Positions 16,279 through 25,178 of a stretch of DNA of 64,000 nucleotides are shown in pieces; the stretch's first letter is position 1; every line of letters starts with the position of its first letter. The translations under genes were made by a program, and so were the position numbers. The stretch comes from Aromatoleum toluolicum (lineage in GTDB: Bacteria > Pseudomonadota > Gammaproteobacteria > Burkholderiales > Rhodocyclaceae). The stretch lies in contig NZ_WTVS01000013.1 in assembly GCF_012911005.2 (NCBI RefSeq), positions 1 to 64,000 of the forward strand. The letters are read 5' to 3'. The notes beneath the pieces were generated by a model that was given only the letters and a program-made list of their open reading frames with translations, was not told where the DNA came from and ran no database searches.

Positions 16279-18483
16279 ATGGTTTCCGTCACGCATGCAA
16301 TTTCCCAGTCCGAATCCGCGGCCCCCATCGACCTGCTCGCCGAAGGGCTGAGCACCGAGGAGCGCGCGGCCATCGTCGATGCCGTTGCCCTTGCCGAGGG
16401 CGTCTATGAAGGACATTTCCTCGGCACCGGTGAATCCGTCTGGACCCACGCGATCGGCATGGCGCTGATCGTCGCCTCGCTGCGCCTCGACGTCGAGACG
16501 CGGATCGCGGCGATCCTGTTCGCGGTCGCGGACTATATCGATGGCGCCACCGACAAGATCGCGGAAAAGTTCGGCCAGCCCGCCGCGCGTCTCGTCGACG
16601 GGCTGTGCCGCCTCAACGGCCTGCGCCTGCTCACGCGCATGACCGCCACCGCGACCGCGCCCGAGATCCGCGCCCAGACGGAAGTCCTGCGCAAGATGCT
16701 GCTCGCGATGGTCGAGGACATCCGCGTCGTGCTGCTGCGGCTCGCGTCGCGCACGCAGACGCTGCGCTATTTCACCGAACACAAGGTCGACGTTCGCGCC
16801 GACGTCGCGCGCGAGAGCCTCGACATCTACGCGCCGCTCGCGAATCGCCTCGGCGTGTGGCAACTCAAGTGGGAACTGGAAGACCTGTCCTTCCGCTTCC
16901 TCGAACCGGAGACCTACAAGCGCATCGCCAAGATGCTCGACGAGCGCCGGGTCGAGCGCGAGGAATTCATCCATTCCTCGATCGAGCGGCTGCAGAAGGA
17001 AATCGCTGCGGTCGGCATCAAGGCCGAGGTCTACGGGCGGCCGAAGCACATCTACAGCATCTACAACAAGATGCGCGCCAAGCGGCTCGATTTCTCGCAG
17101 GTCTACGACATCCGCGCACTGCGTGTGCTGGTCGACAACGTGCGCGACTGCTACACCGTGCTCGGCATCGTGAACCAGCTGTGGCAGCCGATCGGCCAGG
17201 AGTTCGACGACTACATCACGAACCCCAAGGGCAACAACTACCAGTCGTTGCACACCGCGGTGCTGGCCGGCGACGGCCGCGCGCTGGAAGTGCAGATCCG
17301 CACGCACGACATGCACCGCCACGCCGAGCTCGGCGTCGCCGCGCACTGGCGCTACAAGGAAGGCAGCAAGAGCCACGGCAGCGACTACGACGAAAAGATC
17401 GCGCTGCTGCGCAGCCTGCTGTCGTGGCGCGACGAAGTCACCGACTCGGCGGACTGGGTCGAGAAGTTCAAGCGTGCCTCGCTCGACGACGCGATCTACG
17501 TGCTCACGCCGCAGGGCAAGGTCGTCGATCTGCCGCGCGGGGCCACGCCGATCGATTTCGCCTACCGCCTGCACACCGACCTCGGCCACCGCTGCCGCGG
17601 TGCCAAGGTGGACGGTCACCTGGTGACGCTCAACACGCAGCTCGAGAACGGCCAGACCGTCGAGATCACGGTCGCCAAGGAGGGCGGTCCCTCCCGCGAC
17701 TGGTTGAACCCGACGCAGCACTACGTCGCGACCAGCCGCGCGCGCAACAAGATCCGCCAGTTCTTCAGCCAGCAGGAAGAGGAAGAGCTGCTGGCGCGCG
17801 GGCGCAGCTTCGTCGCGCGCGAAATGCAGCGCGAGCGCCAGTCGCGTGCGAACATCGACGAACTTGCCGGCAGGCTGGGATTCAAGAACGCGGAATCGAT
17901 GTACCTCGCCGCCGGCCGCGGCGAGGTCGGGCCCCGCTCGGTGCAGATGGCGCTGCGCGAGGGCGAGGCGCCCGAAGCGGCCGTTCCGGAACCCGAGATC
18001 GTCATCGGCCGCAGCCACAAGAACGAGTCCAACGACAAGGTGCTGGTCGTCGGCGTCGGCAAGCTCATGACCTCGCTCGGCCGCTGCTGCAAGCCGGCCC
18101 CTCCAGATGCGATCGAAGGCTTCGTCACCCGCGGCCGCGGAGTGTCGATCCACCGCATCGATTGTCCCGACTTCCAGCGCCTGGTGCGCGATCATCCGGA
18201 ACGGGTCATCAAGGCGGATTGGGGCGAACAGGCCTTCAACAACCGCGAGTCGGTCTTTCCGGTCGACGTCGCCGTTCAGGCGGCCGACCGGCAGGGGTTG
18301 CTGCGCGACATTTCCGAGGTTCTGTCGCGCGAGAAACTCAACGTCATCGCCGTGAATACGATCACGAAGAAGGGTACGGCGTTCATGCGCTTCACGATGG
18401 AGGTCAACAGCGTCGCACAGGTGCAGCGCGCGATCGCGCTCATCCGCGAAGTGCGCGACGTGATCGACGTGCAGCGCAAGTAA
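16279..18483 (+). CDS. relA: RelA-type (p)ppGpp synthetase
   Basis: A 734-residue RelA/SpoT homologue that makes (p)ppGpp from GTP/GDP and ATP under amino-acid starvation on the ribosome. The N-terminal HD hydrolase region is degenerate: where active enzymes have HDxxED, the sequence reads LFAVADYID, so it is probably synthetase-only. The synthetase domain has YGRPKHIYSIYNKM, NPKGNNYQSLHT and EVQIRT (near residue 337), then ELGVAAHWRYK. A TGS domain follows at about 405-470, then zinc-finger-like CCKPAPPD and a C-terminal ACT domain (about 655-734). The chosen start is MVSVTHAISQ at 16279. Confidence 0.95.
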   Translation: MVSVTHAISQSESAAPIDLLAEGLSTEERAAIVDAVALAEGVYEGHFLGTGESVWTHAIGMALIVASLRLDVETRIAAILFAVADYIDGATDKIAEKFGQPAARLVDGLCRLNGLRLLTRMTATATAPEIRAQTEVLRKMLLAMVEDIRVVLLRLASRTQTLRYFTEHKVDVRADVARESLDIYAPLANRLGVWQLKWELEDLSFRFLEPETYKRIAKMLDERRVEREEFIHSSIERLQKEIAAVGIKAEVYGRPKHIYSIYNKMRAKRLDFSQVYDIRALRVLVDNVRDCYTVLGIVNQLWQPIGQEFDDYITNPKGNNYQSLHTAVLAGDGRALEVQIRTHDMHRHAELGVAAHWRYKEGSKSHGSDYDEKIALLRSLLSWRDEVTDSADWVEKFKRASLDDAIYVLTPQGKVVDLPRGATPIDFAYRLHTDLGHRCRGAKVDGHLVTLNTQLENGQTVEITVAKEGGPSRDWLNPTQHYVATSRARNKIRQFFSQQEEEELLARGRSFVAREMQRERQSRANIDELAGRLGFKNAESMYLAAGRGEVGPRSVQMALREGEAPEAAVPEPEIVIGRSHKNESNDKVLVVGVGKLMTSLGRCCKPAPPDAIEGFVTRGRGVSIHRIDCPDFQRLVRDHPERVIKADWGEQAFNNRESVFPVDVAVQAADRQGLLRDISEVLSREKLNVIAVNTITKKGTAFMRFTMEVNSVAQVQRAIALIREVRDVIDVQRK

Positions 18484-18533
18484 TGTGTGGTTCCGGGGGC
18501 GGTCGGGAGTCCAGGAGACTCAACCGAACGTCC

Positions 18534-20615
18534 TCAGTGCCCCTTCGCGAGTTCCGCCAGCAAAATGGTCTGTGCCGCGCGATGCACGCCGCGCGGCGTC
18601 TTGTGTCGGTAGCGGCCATCTTCCAGCATCTCCCATGCCTGGCAGTTGTCGCCGAGGTAGGCGCGCAGCCCTTCCTTGATGACGCGGCGTTTGAGGCGCT
18701 GGTCGAGCACGGGGAAGGCGATCTCGATGCGGCCGAAGAAGTTGCGGTCCATCCAGTCCGCGCTCGAAAGATAGACGCGGTCCTCGCCGCCCGAGCGGAA
18801 GTAGAAGATGCGATGATGCTCGAGGAAGCGTCCGATGATGGAGCGCACGCGGATGTTGTCCGACAGGCCGGGAACGCCCGGGCGCAGGGCGCACGGGCCA
18901 CGCACGATGAGGTCGATCTCGACGCCGGCCTGCGACGCCGCGTACAGCGCCTCGATCGTTTCCGGTTCGAGCAGCGCGTTCATCTTCGCCATGATCTGCG
19001 CGCGTCTGCCCTGACGCGCGATCTCCGCTTCAGCCTCGATCGCCGCGATCACGTTGCGCTGCAGCGAGAACGGCGCCTGCCAGAGATGCCTGAGGGTGGA
19101 CGCCTGGCCCAGACCGGTCAGCTGCTTGAAGACCTCGGCGACGTCCTGGCCGATCTCCTCGTTGCAGGTAAGGAGGCCGAAATCGGTGTAGAAACGCGTC
19201 GTGCGCGGGTGGTAGTTGCCGGTGCCCATGTGCACGTAACGGCGCAGCCCGGCGTCCTCGCGCCGCACCAGCATCAGCAGTTTCGCGTGGGTCTTGTAGC
19301 CGAACACGCCGTACACCACGTGGGCGCCCACCTCCTCGAGCTTGTTCGCCCAGGAGATGTTGGCCTCCTCGTCGAAGCGGGCGCGCAGTTCCAGCACGAC
19401 CGTCACTTCCTTGCCCTTCTGTGCCGCGCGCACGAGATGCTCCATCAGCACCGAGTCGGTGCCCGTGCGATACACCGTCATCTTGACCGCGAGCACCTGC
19501 GGGTCGTCGGCCGCCGCCCGCAACAGCTCGATCACCGGGCTGAAGCTCTGGAACGGGTGGTGCAGCAGGATGTCCTGACGCCGGATCGCATCGAAAATCT
19601 CGCCGCGCTGCTCCAGCCCCTTCGGCAGGAGCGGCTGGAACGGCGGGTAGTTCAGATCCGGACGGTTCACCCAGTCCGGCACCTGCATCAGCCGCACCAG
19701 GTTGACGATGCCGGGCGTGCGGTACAACTCGTTCGGTGTCAGGCGGAAATGCTGAAGGAGGAAGGCGGCCATTTCCTCCGAGCAGTTGTCCGCCACTTCC
19801 AGGCGCACCGCGTCGCCGAAATGGCGTTGCTGCAATTCGCCCTTCAGCGAGGCGCGCAGGTCCTTCACTTCTTCCTCGTCGACGAAGAGATCCGAGTTGC
19901 GCGTCACGCGGAACTGGTAGCAGCCGTGCACATGCATGCCCGAAAACAGCTCCCCGACGTGACGGTGGAGGACCGAGGACAGGAACACGAAGCTGTATTC
20001 GTGCTCGCAGATCTCGGCGGGCAGTCGGATCACGCGGGGCAGGGCGCGCGGCGCCTGCACGATCGCCGCGCCCGAGTCGCGCCCAAAGGCGTCGAGGCCT
20101 TCCAGTTCGACGGCGAAATTCAGGCTCTTGTTGAGAACGCGCGGAAACGGGTGTGCCTGGTCCAGCCCGATGGGAGTAAGCACTGGCATCACTTCGCGCA
20201 TGAAATAGTCGTGCACCCAGGCCCCCTGCGCGTCGCTCCACAGGCCGCGGCGCAGGAACACGATGCCCTGGTCTCTAAGCGCCGGCAGGATGTCGTTGTT
20301 GAGCAGCGCGTACTGCTCGGCAATCAGCGTATGGACTTCGTGGCTCACGCGGTCCAGCAACTCGCTCGGCATCAGGCCGTCGGTGCCCGGGGTGCGGCTG
20401 CCCAGCCTGATCTGCTCCTTGATCCCCGATACGCGGATCTCGAAAAACTCGTCTAGGTTGCTCGACACGATGCACAGGAAGCGCAAGCGCTCGAGCAGCG
20501 GCACCGTCCTGTCCGCCGCCTGCGCCAGCACCCGGCGCTGGAACTGCAGGAGCGACAATTCGCGGTTGATGAAGTGACTGGTGGGGAATTGCTGCTGACG
20601 GCTTGGTCTGTGCAT
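18534..20615 (-). CDS. ppk1: Polyphosphate kinase 1
   Basis: A 693-residue PPK1 that reversibly builds polyphosphate from ATP. The N-terminal domain has FINRELSLLQFQRRVL and SSNLDEFFEIRV. The first catalytic domain carries the HMGTGNYHPRTTRFYTD segment (near residue 461), whose first His corresponds to the phosphorylated residue. The second has RGPCALRPGVPGLSDNIRV and SSADWMDRNFFGRIEIAFP. The ATG at 20615 (MHRPSRQQQF) gives the usual length. It ends 50 bp from the oppositely read relA and is divergent from ppx. Confidence 0.97.
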   Translation of the reverse strand: MHRPSRQQQFPTSHFINRELSLLQFQRRVLAQAADRTVPLLERLRFLCIVSSNLDEFFEIRVSGIKEQIRLGSRTPGTDGLMPSELLDRVSHEVHTLIAEQYALLNNDILPALRDQGIVFLRRGLWSDAQGAWVHDYFMREVMPVLTPIGLDQAHPFPRVLNKSLNFAVELEGLDAFGRDSGAAIVQAPRALPRVIRLPAEICEHEYSFVFLSSVLHRHVGELFSGMHVHGCYQFRVTRNSDLFVDEEEVKDLRASLKGELQQRHFGDAVRLEVADNCSEEMAAFLLQHFRLTPNELYRTPGIVNLVRLMQVPDWVNRPDLNYPPFQPLLPKGLEQRGEIFDAIRRQDILLHHPFQSFSPVIELLRAAADDPQVLAVKMTVYRTGTDSVLMEHLVRAAQKGKEVTVVLELRARFDEEANISWANKLEEVGAHVVYGVFGYKTHAKLLMLVRREDAGLRRYVHMGTGNYHPRTTRFYTDFGLLTCNEEIGQDVAEVFKQLTGLGQASTLRHLWQAPFSLQRNVIAAIEAEAEIARQGRRAQIMAKMNALLEPETIEALYAASQAGVEIDLIVRGPCALRPGVPGLSDNIRVRSIIGRFLEHHRIFYFRSGGEDRVYLSSADWMDRNFFGRIEIAFPVLDQRLKRRVIKEGLRAYLGDNCQAWEMLEDGRYRHKTPRGVHRAAQTILLAELAKGH

Positions 20616-20643
20616 TGTTGCGGATCGTGGACGCGGAATCGGT

Positions 20644-20661
20644 CGCACAATTATGTGACAT
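20644..20661 (-). promoter_or_regulatory. Candidate Pho-box-like direct repeat upstream of ppk1
   Basis: Read on the minus strand, the site is ATGTCAC-ATAA-TTGTGCG, an imperfect pair of 7-mers spaced 11 bp centre to centre as in PhoB boxes. A further GCGTCAT lies 22 bp upstream in the same phase. The second half is a poor match. Phosphate control of ppk1 is known in other proteobacteria; here it is only suggested. Confidence 0.3.
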
Positions 20662-20808
20662 TTGTGTTGCGGAATCATGACGCAGTGCAATCGGCATGAA
20701 CGACGCCGCGCCGGGTGACCTTGCCGCGAGCCCCTGTGCCGGGCGACGCTCGCGTGCGGTGATAGAATGCCCCCTTGCCCTGTAGCCGTCGTCTTCGCCC
20801 CCCACCCC

Positions 20809-22317
20809 ATGATGCACGAGCTGATCGCCGCGATCGATCTCGGATCCAACAGTTTCCGGCTGCAGGTCGGAAGGATCGTCAACGACCAGATCTATCCGCT
20901 GGACGGTCTCAAGGAAGCGGTGCGCCTTGCGGCGGGATTGTCTCCCAACAAGATTCTCGATGAGTCTGCCCAGCAGCGCGGCCTCGCGGCGCTGCAGCGC
21001 TTCAACGAGCGCCTGCGCGGCTTCGATGGCGACTCCGTGCGTGCGGTGGCGACGAACACCCTACGGGTGGCGAAGAACGCCCCGGCGTTCCTGGTGCAGG
21101 CAGAGGCCGCGCTGGGCGTGCCGATCGAAGTCATCGCCGGCCGCGAGGAAGCGCGGCTCATCTACGTTGGCGTCGCACACACGCTGCCCGATCCGCACCG
21201 CCAGCAGCTCGTCGTCGATATCGGCGGCGGCTCCACCGAGTTCATCATCGGCAAGAGCTTCGAACCCATCCTGCTCGAGTCGCTGTACATGGGCTGCGTC
21301 AGTTATAGCCTGCAGTATTTCCCGGACGGAAAGATCGACAAGCGCGGGTTGAAGGACGCGGAGATGGCGGCCAGCCGCGAGCTGCAGGCGATCGCCCACG
21401 CGTACCGCGAGGCCGGCTGGGAAGTGGCCGTCGGGTCGAGCGGCTCGGCCAAGGCGCTCGTCGAGATCCTCGAGCAGAACGGCCTGTCCGACGGCGGTGT
21501 CACGCGCGACGGCCTGGAGCGCCTGAAGGCCATCCTGCTGCGCGCCGGCAGCCTCGACCGCCTGCAACTCGCCGGACTGCGGGGCGACCGCCTGCCGGTT
21601 CTCCTCGGCGGCTTTGCTATCATGTCGGCGGTGTTCAAGGAATTCGGCCTCGAGCGCATGGTGTTCTCCGAAGGAGCCTTGCGTCTGGGGGTACTCTACG
21701 ACCTTCTCGGTCGCTACCACCACCATGACCTGCGCGATGCCACCGTGTCGGCCTTCGTCGCCCGCTACGGGGTGGATCGCCGTCAGGCCGACGAGGTCGC
21801 GAACACCGCGGCGCATCTTTTTGCCGGACTCGTTCCCGAGAGTGTGCACAGCGACGGCCAGCATCCCGACCTGCGCTTCCTGCGCTGGGCCGCCTCGCTG
21901 CACGAGATCGGCGTATCGGTCGCGCACTCCAGCTACCACAAGCACAGCGCCTACATTCTTGCGAACGCCGACATGCCCGGCTTCTCGCGCATGGACCAGG
22001 GTCGGCTCGCGCGTCTCGTGCTCGCGCATCGCGGCAAGCTCGAGCGCGTTGCCGCGCTCGACCCCGACAGCCCAGACTGGCCCTTGATCGTCTGCCTGCG
22101 CCTGGCGGCCGTCATCCACCGCGCGCGAGACGGCCGCGGCGTTCCGCCGATCCAGCTCCGCCGCGACGGTCGGGGCTTCATCGTGACGGCGCGGGAAGGC
22201 TGGCTCAAGCAGCTCCCGCTCACGGCGGCGGCGATCGACGAGGAACAGCGGCAGTGGTTCTCCGTCGGGCGCAGCCTCGTCCTGCATACGCATTCAGGCC
22301 GCACGCTCGCCGCCTGA
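20809..22317 (+). CDS. ppx: Exopolyphosphatase (Ppx/GppA family)
   Basis: A 502-residue Ppx/GppA phosphatase that releases phosphate from polyphosphate chain ends, and possibly converts pppGpp. The actin-like ATPase fold shows IDLGSNSFRLQVGRI at the N-terminus, VRAVATNTLRVAKN, IAGREEARLIYVG and VVDIGGGSTEFIIG. A C-terminal HD-like domain contains LHEIGVSVAHSSYHKHSAYIL. Two ATG codons in tandem (20809 and 20812) are possible starts. It is divergent from ppk1 across 193 bp, so both can share regulation without being one operon. Confidence 0.95.
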   Translation: MMHELIAAIDLGSNSFRLQVGRIVNDQIYPLDGLKEAVRLAAGLSPNKILDESAQQRGLAALQRFNERLRGFDGDSVRAVATNTLRVAKNAPAFLVQAEAALGVPIEVIAGREEARLIYVGVAHTLPDPHRQQLVVDIGGGSTEFIIGKSFEPILLESLYMGCVSYSLQYFPDGKIDKRGLKDAEMAASRELQAIAHAYREAGWEVAVGSSGSAKALVEILEQNGLSDGGVTRDGLERLKAILLRAGSLDRLQLAGLRGDRLPVLLGGFAIMSAVFKEFGLERMVFSEGALRLGVLYDLLGRYHHHDLRDATVSAFVARYGVDRRQADEVANTAAHLFAGLVPESVHSDGQHPDLRFLRWAASLHEIGVSVAHSSYHKHSAYILANADMPGFSRMDQGRLARLVLAHRGKLERVAALDPDSPDWPLIVCLRLAAVIHRARDGRGVPPIQLRRDGRGFIVTAREGWLKQLPLTAAAIDEEQRQWFSVGRSLVLHTHSGRTLAA

Positions 22318-22324
22318 GGACGGA

Positions 22325-23449
22325 ATGCGCAGCCCCGAGATCGCGACCGATCCGGCGCCGGCGCCCGGCGCACGCAGCCGGGTGCGCCTGCAGGGCGACT
22401 GGACGCTGCGCGCGCTGTCCTACCGGTTACAGAGCTTCCGGGCGCAGCTGGCGGGCAGGCGCGACGACGTGGCGTGGTCCTTGACGGACATCTCGCGTCT
22501 CGACAGCTTCGGCGCCGCGCTGATGTGGCATGCGTGGGGCAGGCGCTGGCCGGCGTCCATCGAAATCCCCGACGACCTGCGCGCGATCATCGGCCGCGTG
22601 GCCGCCAGTGCGGAATCGCCCCTGCCGCGGGTGCGGCGCTTCAACATCGTGGACGCCGTCATCGTGCTCGGCAGCGCGCTGCTCGCGTTCCGTGACCACG
22701 TGCTGGACTTCACCCGCCTGCTCGGCCAGTTGTGCCTCGATCTCGCCTACCTCATGCGCCATCCCGCGGAATGGCCGCTGCGTGAGATCTCCGCCAACGT
22801 ATATAAGGCCGGGTTCAAGGCGATGCCGGTGGCCGCGCTCGTCGGCTTCCTGATCGGCGTGGTGATGTCCTACCTTTCGGCGCTGCAGTTGCGCGCCTTC
22901 GGCGCGGACGTCTTCATCGTGAACATCCTCGGCCTGGGCATCATCCGCGAGCTCGGGCCGGTGCTGGTGTCGGTGCTGGTCGCCGGCCGTTCCGGGTCCG
23001 CGATGACCGCCCAACTTGGCGTGATGCGCGTGACTGAGGAAATCGACGCCCTCGCGGCGATGGGGGTCTCGCGCACCCTCCGCCTCATCCTGCCCAAGGT
23101 CATCGCGCTGACCCTCGCCATGCCTTTGCTGGTGCTGTGGACCTCGTCGGTCGCACTGCTCGGAGGCATGCTGTCGGCGTGGCTGCAGCTCGATCTCGGC
23201 ATGGCCTTCTTCATCGAACGCCTGCCGCAGGTCGTGCCGCTAGCGAACCTCGTCATCGGCTTCGCCAAGGGGGCAGTGTTCGGGTTGATGATCGCCCTCG
23301 TGGCCTGCCACTTCGGCCTGCGCGTCAGCCCCAATACGGAAAGCCTGTCGGCCAACACCACGGCGTCGGTCGTCTCGTCGATCACCGTTGTGATCCTGGT
23401 CGACGCGCTGTTCGCGATCGCCACGCGCTCGATCGGGATTCCGCGATGA
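22325..23449 (+). CDS. Mla-type ABC permease with N-terminal STAS-like domain (cluster 1)
   Basis: A 374-residue MlaE-family inner-membrane permease for phospholipid transport. Residues 20-95 form a soluble STAS/MlaB-like module (VRLQGDWTLR, then LTDISRLDSFGAALMWHAW), usually a separate protein in the enterobacterial Mla system. The permease begins near residue 110 and has the family signature GLGIIRELGPVLVSVLVAGRSG and VTEEIDALAAMGVS. It starts 7 bp after ppx and overlaps the ATPase gene (ATGA). A paralogue with the same architecture lies at 53253-54374. Confidence 0.93.
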   Translation: MRSPEIATDPAPAPGARSRVRLQGDWTLRALSYRLQSFRAQLAGRRDDVAWSLTDISRLDSFGAALMWHAWGRRWPASIEIPDDLRAIIGRVAASAESPLPRVRRFNIVDAVIVLGSALLAFRDHVLDFTRLLGQLCLDLAYLMRHPAEWPLREISANVYKAGFKAMPVAALVGFLIGVVMSYLSALQLRAFGADVFIVNILGLGIIRELGPVLVSVLVAGRSGSAMTAQLGVMRVTEEIDALAAMGVSRTLRLILPKVIALTLAMPLLVLWTSSVALLGGMLSAWLQLDLGMAFFIERLPQVVPLANLVIGFAKGAVFGLMIALVACHFGLRVSPNTESLSANTTASVVSSITVVILVDALFAIATRSIGIPR

Positions 23450-24225
23450 ACACAAAGCCGGTGATCGAATTGCGCGGGATCGTCACGCGTTTCGGCGCCA
23501 CGGTCGTGCACGATGGCCTCGACCTGACCGTGCATCGTGGCGAAGTCGTCGCCCTGGTCGGCGGTTCCGGCAGCGGCAAGACGACCCTGCTGCGCCACAT
23601 CATCGGCCTCACGCGGCCCGCTGCGGGTGAGGTGTCGGTGTTCGGCGCGCCGCTGTTTTCGGGCAGTGCCCGCGAACAGCGCACGCGACGCCGCCGCTTC
23701 GGCGTCCTGTTCCAGCACGGCGCGCTGTTCTCTGCGATGAACGTCGCCGAAAACATCGGTTTCCCGCTGCGGGAACTGCGCCTCGCAACTGACGCGGAGA
23801 TCGCCAACCTCGTCGCCCTGAAGCTCTCGCTGGTAGAGCTCGAGCCCGCAACCGCGCTGCTGATGCCGGCGGAGCTTTCGGGCGGCATGGTCAAGCGCGT
23901 CGCCCTGGCGCGGGCACTTGCGCTCGAGCCCGAACTGCTGCTGCTCGACGAACCGACGGCCGGCCTGGACCCGGATCGCAGCATGGCCTTCGTCGAACTC
24001 GTGCTCAGTCTGCAACGCCAGCTCGGGCTGACCGTGGTGCTCGTGACCCACGACGTCGACACGCTCGCCGCGCTGGCGACAAAAATCGCGATACTCTCGG
24101 ATCGACGCATCGTGAGTTGCGTCTCGCTCGAGGAAACGATGGAACTGGACCACCCCTTTGTCGAGAGCTTCTTCCGCAGACCCTTCGGCCTTCGCGCCGG
24201 CATTCGGGGCGGAGGCGTGCGCTGA
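23446..24225 (+). CDS. Mla-type ABC transporter ATPase (cluster 1)
   Basis: A 259-residue MlaF-like ATPase. Walker A is GGSGSGKTT near residues 39-47, the signature is LSGGMVKRVALARAL (the GGM variant of Mla ATPases), Walker B is LLLLDEPTAGLDP, and the switch His is in VTHDVDTL. The Q-loop region reads FGVLFQHGALFSAMNV. It powers the permease encoded just upstream; 4-bp overlaps on the upstream side and a TGATG junction downstream point to coupled synthesis. Confidence 0.95.
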   Translation: MNTKPVIELRGIVTRFGATVVHDGLDLTVHRGEVVALVGGSGSGKTTLLRHIIGLTRPAAGEVSVFGAPLFSGSAREQRTRRRRFGVLFQHGALFSAMNVAENIGFPLRELRLATDAEIANLVALKLSLVELEPATALLMPAELSGGMVKRVALARALALEPELLLLDEPTAGLDPDRSMAFVELVLSLQRQLGLTVVLVTHDVDTLAALATKIAILSDRRIVSCVSLEETMELDHPFVESFFRRPFGLRAGIRGGGVR

Positions 24226-25178
24226 TGGAAAATCGCGCCCACGCGCTGGCGGCGGGACTCTTCGCCATCGTCCTCGGCACTGCGCTGCTCGCGTCGCTTT
24301 GGTGGTTCTCGGACGACGGCGACTCGCAGCGCACCTACATCCTCGAGTCGGTCGGCACCGTCACCGGCCTCAACCTCGAAGCGCGGGTGCGCTATCGCGG
24401 CATGGCCGCCGGCAAGGTGTCGGACATCACGATCGACCCCGAGGACCCGCGCAAGATCCTCGTCTACATCCGCCTGCGCAGCGACATCCCGCTGACACGG
24501 GGAACGCGGGCCAGTCTCGCGTACCAGGGGGTCACCGGCCTCGCCTACGTCCAGCTCAACGACCGTGGCGAGAATCCGGAACCGCTGGCCGGGGAGGGCG
24601 CCGAACCCCCGCGGCTCACGATGGAGCCGGGGACGATGGAACAGCTTACCGAGACGACCCTCGACGCCGCGCGCAGGCTCAAGCTCGTCGCCGACAAACT
24701 TGGCGATCTCGTCACCGACGAGAATATCCGGCGGGTCGGAAATACCCTGCAGAAGCTGGAGTCCGCGGCGGCGGGAGCCGACCGTACGCTGGCCGACGCA
24801 CCGAAGACGCTGGCATCGATCCGCGCGGTCCTCAATCAGGAGAATCTCGCCCGGCTGTCGAATACCCTGCAGAACCTCGAGCGTGCGAGTGTCGACGCCG
24901 GCCCGGCCATCGGCGAACTCAAGGTCCTGATGGCCACTCTGCAGGGGCTCGCCGAGCGCGTGGATGCCGCGACCGCTGCCACGGGCGGGCGCGTAGCCGA
25001 CGAAACCCTGCCGCAGCTCAATGCCCTGCTCGAGGAACTGAAAGGAACCTCTCAACGTATCGGACACCTTGTCGAGGAGGTCGACGCGTCTCCGCAAATG
25101 CTCTTGCTCGGTCGCCAGCCTGCGGCGCCCGGACCCGGCGAAAACGGATTCACGCCTGCCGCGCTCCCGTCCCGATGA
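24225..25178 (+). CDS. MlaD-like MCE-domain lipid-binding protein (cluster 1)
   Basis: A 317-residue periplasmic protein anchored by one N-terminal helix (AAGLFAIVLGTALLASLWWF). The MCE domain spans about residues 38-115, with TVTGLNLEARVRYRGMAAGKV and the ASLAYQGVTGLAYVQLND segment. A long helical region with repeated NTLQKLE/NTLQNLE phrases follows, as in MCE proteins that form hexameric channels or tubes. A C-terminal disordered Pro/Gly tail ends it. Its start overlaps the ATPase stop by 1 base (TGATG), and its end overlaps the lipoprotein gene. Confidence 0.93.
   Translation: MENRAHALAAGLFAIVLGTALLASLWWFSDDGDSQRTYILESVGTVTGLNLEARVRYRGMAAGKVSDITIDPEDPRKILVYIRLRSDIPLTRGTRASLAYQGVTGLAYVQLNDRGENPEPLAGEGAEPPRLTMEPGTMEQLTETTLDAARRLKLVADKLGDLVTDENIRRVGNTLQKLESAAAGADRTLADAPKTLASIRAVLNQENLARLSNTLQNLERASVDAGPAIGELKVLMATLQGLAERVDAATAATGGRVADETLPQLNALLEELKGTSQRIGHLVEEVDASPQMLLLGRQPAAPGPGENGFTPAALPSR

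Noticed and set aside
16147-18195. A 682-codon frame opposite relA
   Set aside because: Mirror of relA codon bias; it also overlaps the start of the EamA gene.
16605-20456. A 1283-codon frame spanning relA and the region opposite ppk1
   Set aside because: It crosses two convergent genes in shadow frames and carries no conserved motif.
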